Assembly (NCBI GenBank): GCA_903957805.1
Contig: CAJBQQ010000004.1
Location: 1 to 7,239 of the forward strand
Length of the DNA: 7,239 bases
Source of the DNA: an uncultured Pseudomonadota bacterium
GTDB lineage: Bacteria > Pseudomonadota > Gammaproteobacteria > Burkholderiales > Nitrosomonadaceae
Direction: 5' to 3'
Positions 7,019 to 7,239 of the stretch are shown one piece after another (the stretch's first letter is position 1; each line of letters begins with the position of its first letter). The position numbers and the translations under genes were made by a program. Below the pieces are notes generated by a model. It made no database searches and was not told where the DNA came from. It saw only the letters and a program-made list of their open reading frames with translations.

Positions 7019-7079
7019 CCCGTCACGATAATTGCATAACCCACGCGCCGAAACCCGTGCGGGGCTTGGTTGTTGTTGT

Positions 7080-7102
7080 AACCGTATGTTTAATATACGG
7101 TT
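7080..7102. repeat. Inverted repeat in the xseA-origin intergenic region
   Basis: AACCGTAT (7080-7087) and ATACGGTT (7095-7102) form a perfect 8-bp stem around the 7-base AT-rich loop GTTTAAT. On the plus strand it is followed by a T-rich but interrupted stretch (TATTTG), so terminator activity would be weak. It could be an operator for a dimeric regulator, a cruciform at the origin, or the end of a transcript. A loose plus-strand promoter also overlaps it (TTGGTT at 7066-7071, 17 bases, TTTAAT at 7089-7094), which would place the repeat over a -10 element. Function not known. Confidence 0.5.
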
Positions 7103-7175
7103 TATTTGAGTTCAAGAATTGAGCTGATCAGGAATTCTCGTTACAGGAGACGGAGTTAACGCAACCATCGGAATC

Positions 7176-7184
7176 TTACCCACA
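7176..7184 (+). promoter_or_regulatory. DnaA box 1 (one mismatch)
   Basis: TTACCCACA matches the DnaA-box consensus TTATCCACA at eight of nine positions (C for T at position 4, the position most often variable in the TTATNCACA family consensus region). It is in direct orientation with box 2, with three bases between them. Confidence 0.55.
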
Positions 7185-7187
7185 AAC

Positions 7188-7196
7188 TTATCCACA
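7188..7196 (+). promoter_or_regulatory. DnaA box 2 (perfect consensus)
   Basis: TTATCCACA is an exact match to the strong DnaA-binding nonamer. It is the only exact copy I found in the window and is centred in the cluster, next to the AT-rich tail. Confidence 0.72.
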
Positions 7197-7201
7197 GCAA
7201 A

Positions 7202-7210
7202 TGTTGATAA
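7202..7210 (-). promoter_or_regulatory. DnaA box 3 (one mismatch, inverse orientation)
   Basis: The complement of TGTTGATAA reads TTATCAACA, one mismatch from consensus. It faces boxes 1 and 2. Its last five plus-strand bases, GATAA, are also one arm of a small inverted repeat with TTATC at 7216-7220. Confidence 0.42.
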
Positions 7211-7239
7211 GAAAGTTATCTTGTTTTTAAACGTAAATA

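Larger units (their letters stand above)
7176..7239. other. Putative chromosomal origin segment (oriC), cut by the window edge
   Basis: Three DnaA-box nonamers lie within 35 bases: TTACCCACA (7176-7184, one mismatch), TTATCCACA (7188-7196, perfect) and, on the complement, TTATCAACA (7210-7202, one mismatch). The first two are direct repeats only 3 bases apart; the third faces them 5 bases on. The following 7199-7239 is about 80% A+T and could be the DNA unwinding element. Clustered boxes beside an AT-rich tract are the standard layout of bacterial origins, which usually lie next to dnaA. That gene would be expected just beyond the right edge but is not visible. A dnaA promoter region with autoregulatory boxes would look similar. 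Confidence 0.62.

Noticed and set aside
7036..7065. GC-rich palindromic bits (CCCG-TG-CGGG) near xseA as a REP-like element
   Set aside because: The stem is only 4 bp and no second copy was seen in the window.
1..7239. CRISPR arrays, insertion sequences, tRNA genes, toxin-antitoxin or defence genes
   Set aside because: No regular direct repeats, transposase motifs, cloverleaf-like sequence or such gene families were seen; all large frames are accounted for by housekeeping genes.

Overview
The window is chromosomal DNA of moderate GC content. It carries seven conserved protein genes, all housekeeping or cell-envelope functions. I see no mobile element, phage, CRISPR or defence genes and no tRNA or rRNA. 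MurJ, MlaA, an HtpX of the ~293-residue E. coli type, DsbB and XseA point to a Gram-negative proteobacterium with an outer membrane, most likely Beta- or Gammaproteobacteria. I cannot name the genus.

Left part, plus strand: the window opens inside murJ (lipid II flippase, about the first 83 codons missing). About 100 bases later comes mlaA (outer-membrane lipoprotein of the Mla phospholipid-trafficking system). The gap holds a strong Shine-Dalgarno sequence inside a small hairpin loop, and a 20-codon ORF whose stop overlaps the mlaA start as ATGA. A perfect 16-bp stem-loop terminator follows mlaA and also serves the convergent htpX.

Middle and right, minus strand, in transcription order: xseA (exonuclease VII large subunit), a DUF423 small membrane protein, an rlmL-like THUMP/methyltransferase gene for 23S rRNA, dsbB (disulfide-bond oxidase) and htpX (membrane zinc protease). 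DUF423-rlmL-dsbB are closely spaced (42 and 16 bases) and could be one transcript. htpX sits apart, behind a 142-base gap holding a convincing sigma-32 (heat-shock) promoter match, which fits its role in membrane protein quality control. dsbB and htpX both handle envelope protein folding or quality; murJ and mlaA both handle envelope lipids. The rest look like unrelated neighbours.

Right edge (about 7176-7239): two direct DnaA-box sequences, one perfect to TTATCCACA, a third box-like site in inverse orientation and a strongly AT-rich tail running off the window. This looks like part of a replication origin (oriC), probably with dnaA just outside, but that gene is not visible. An origin next to xseA rather than rpmH would be the most notable arrangement here.

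I did not find a clear undescribed multi-gene system. The signals most worth following are the putative origin, the mlaA leader arrangement, the sigma-32 promoter of htpX and a roughly threefold excess of GATC across the window.
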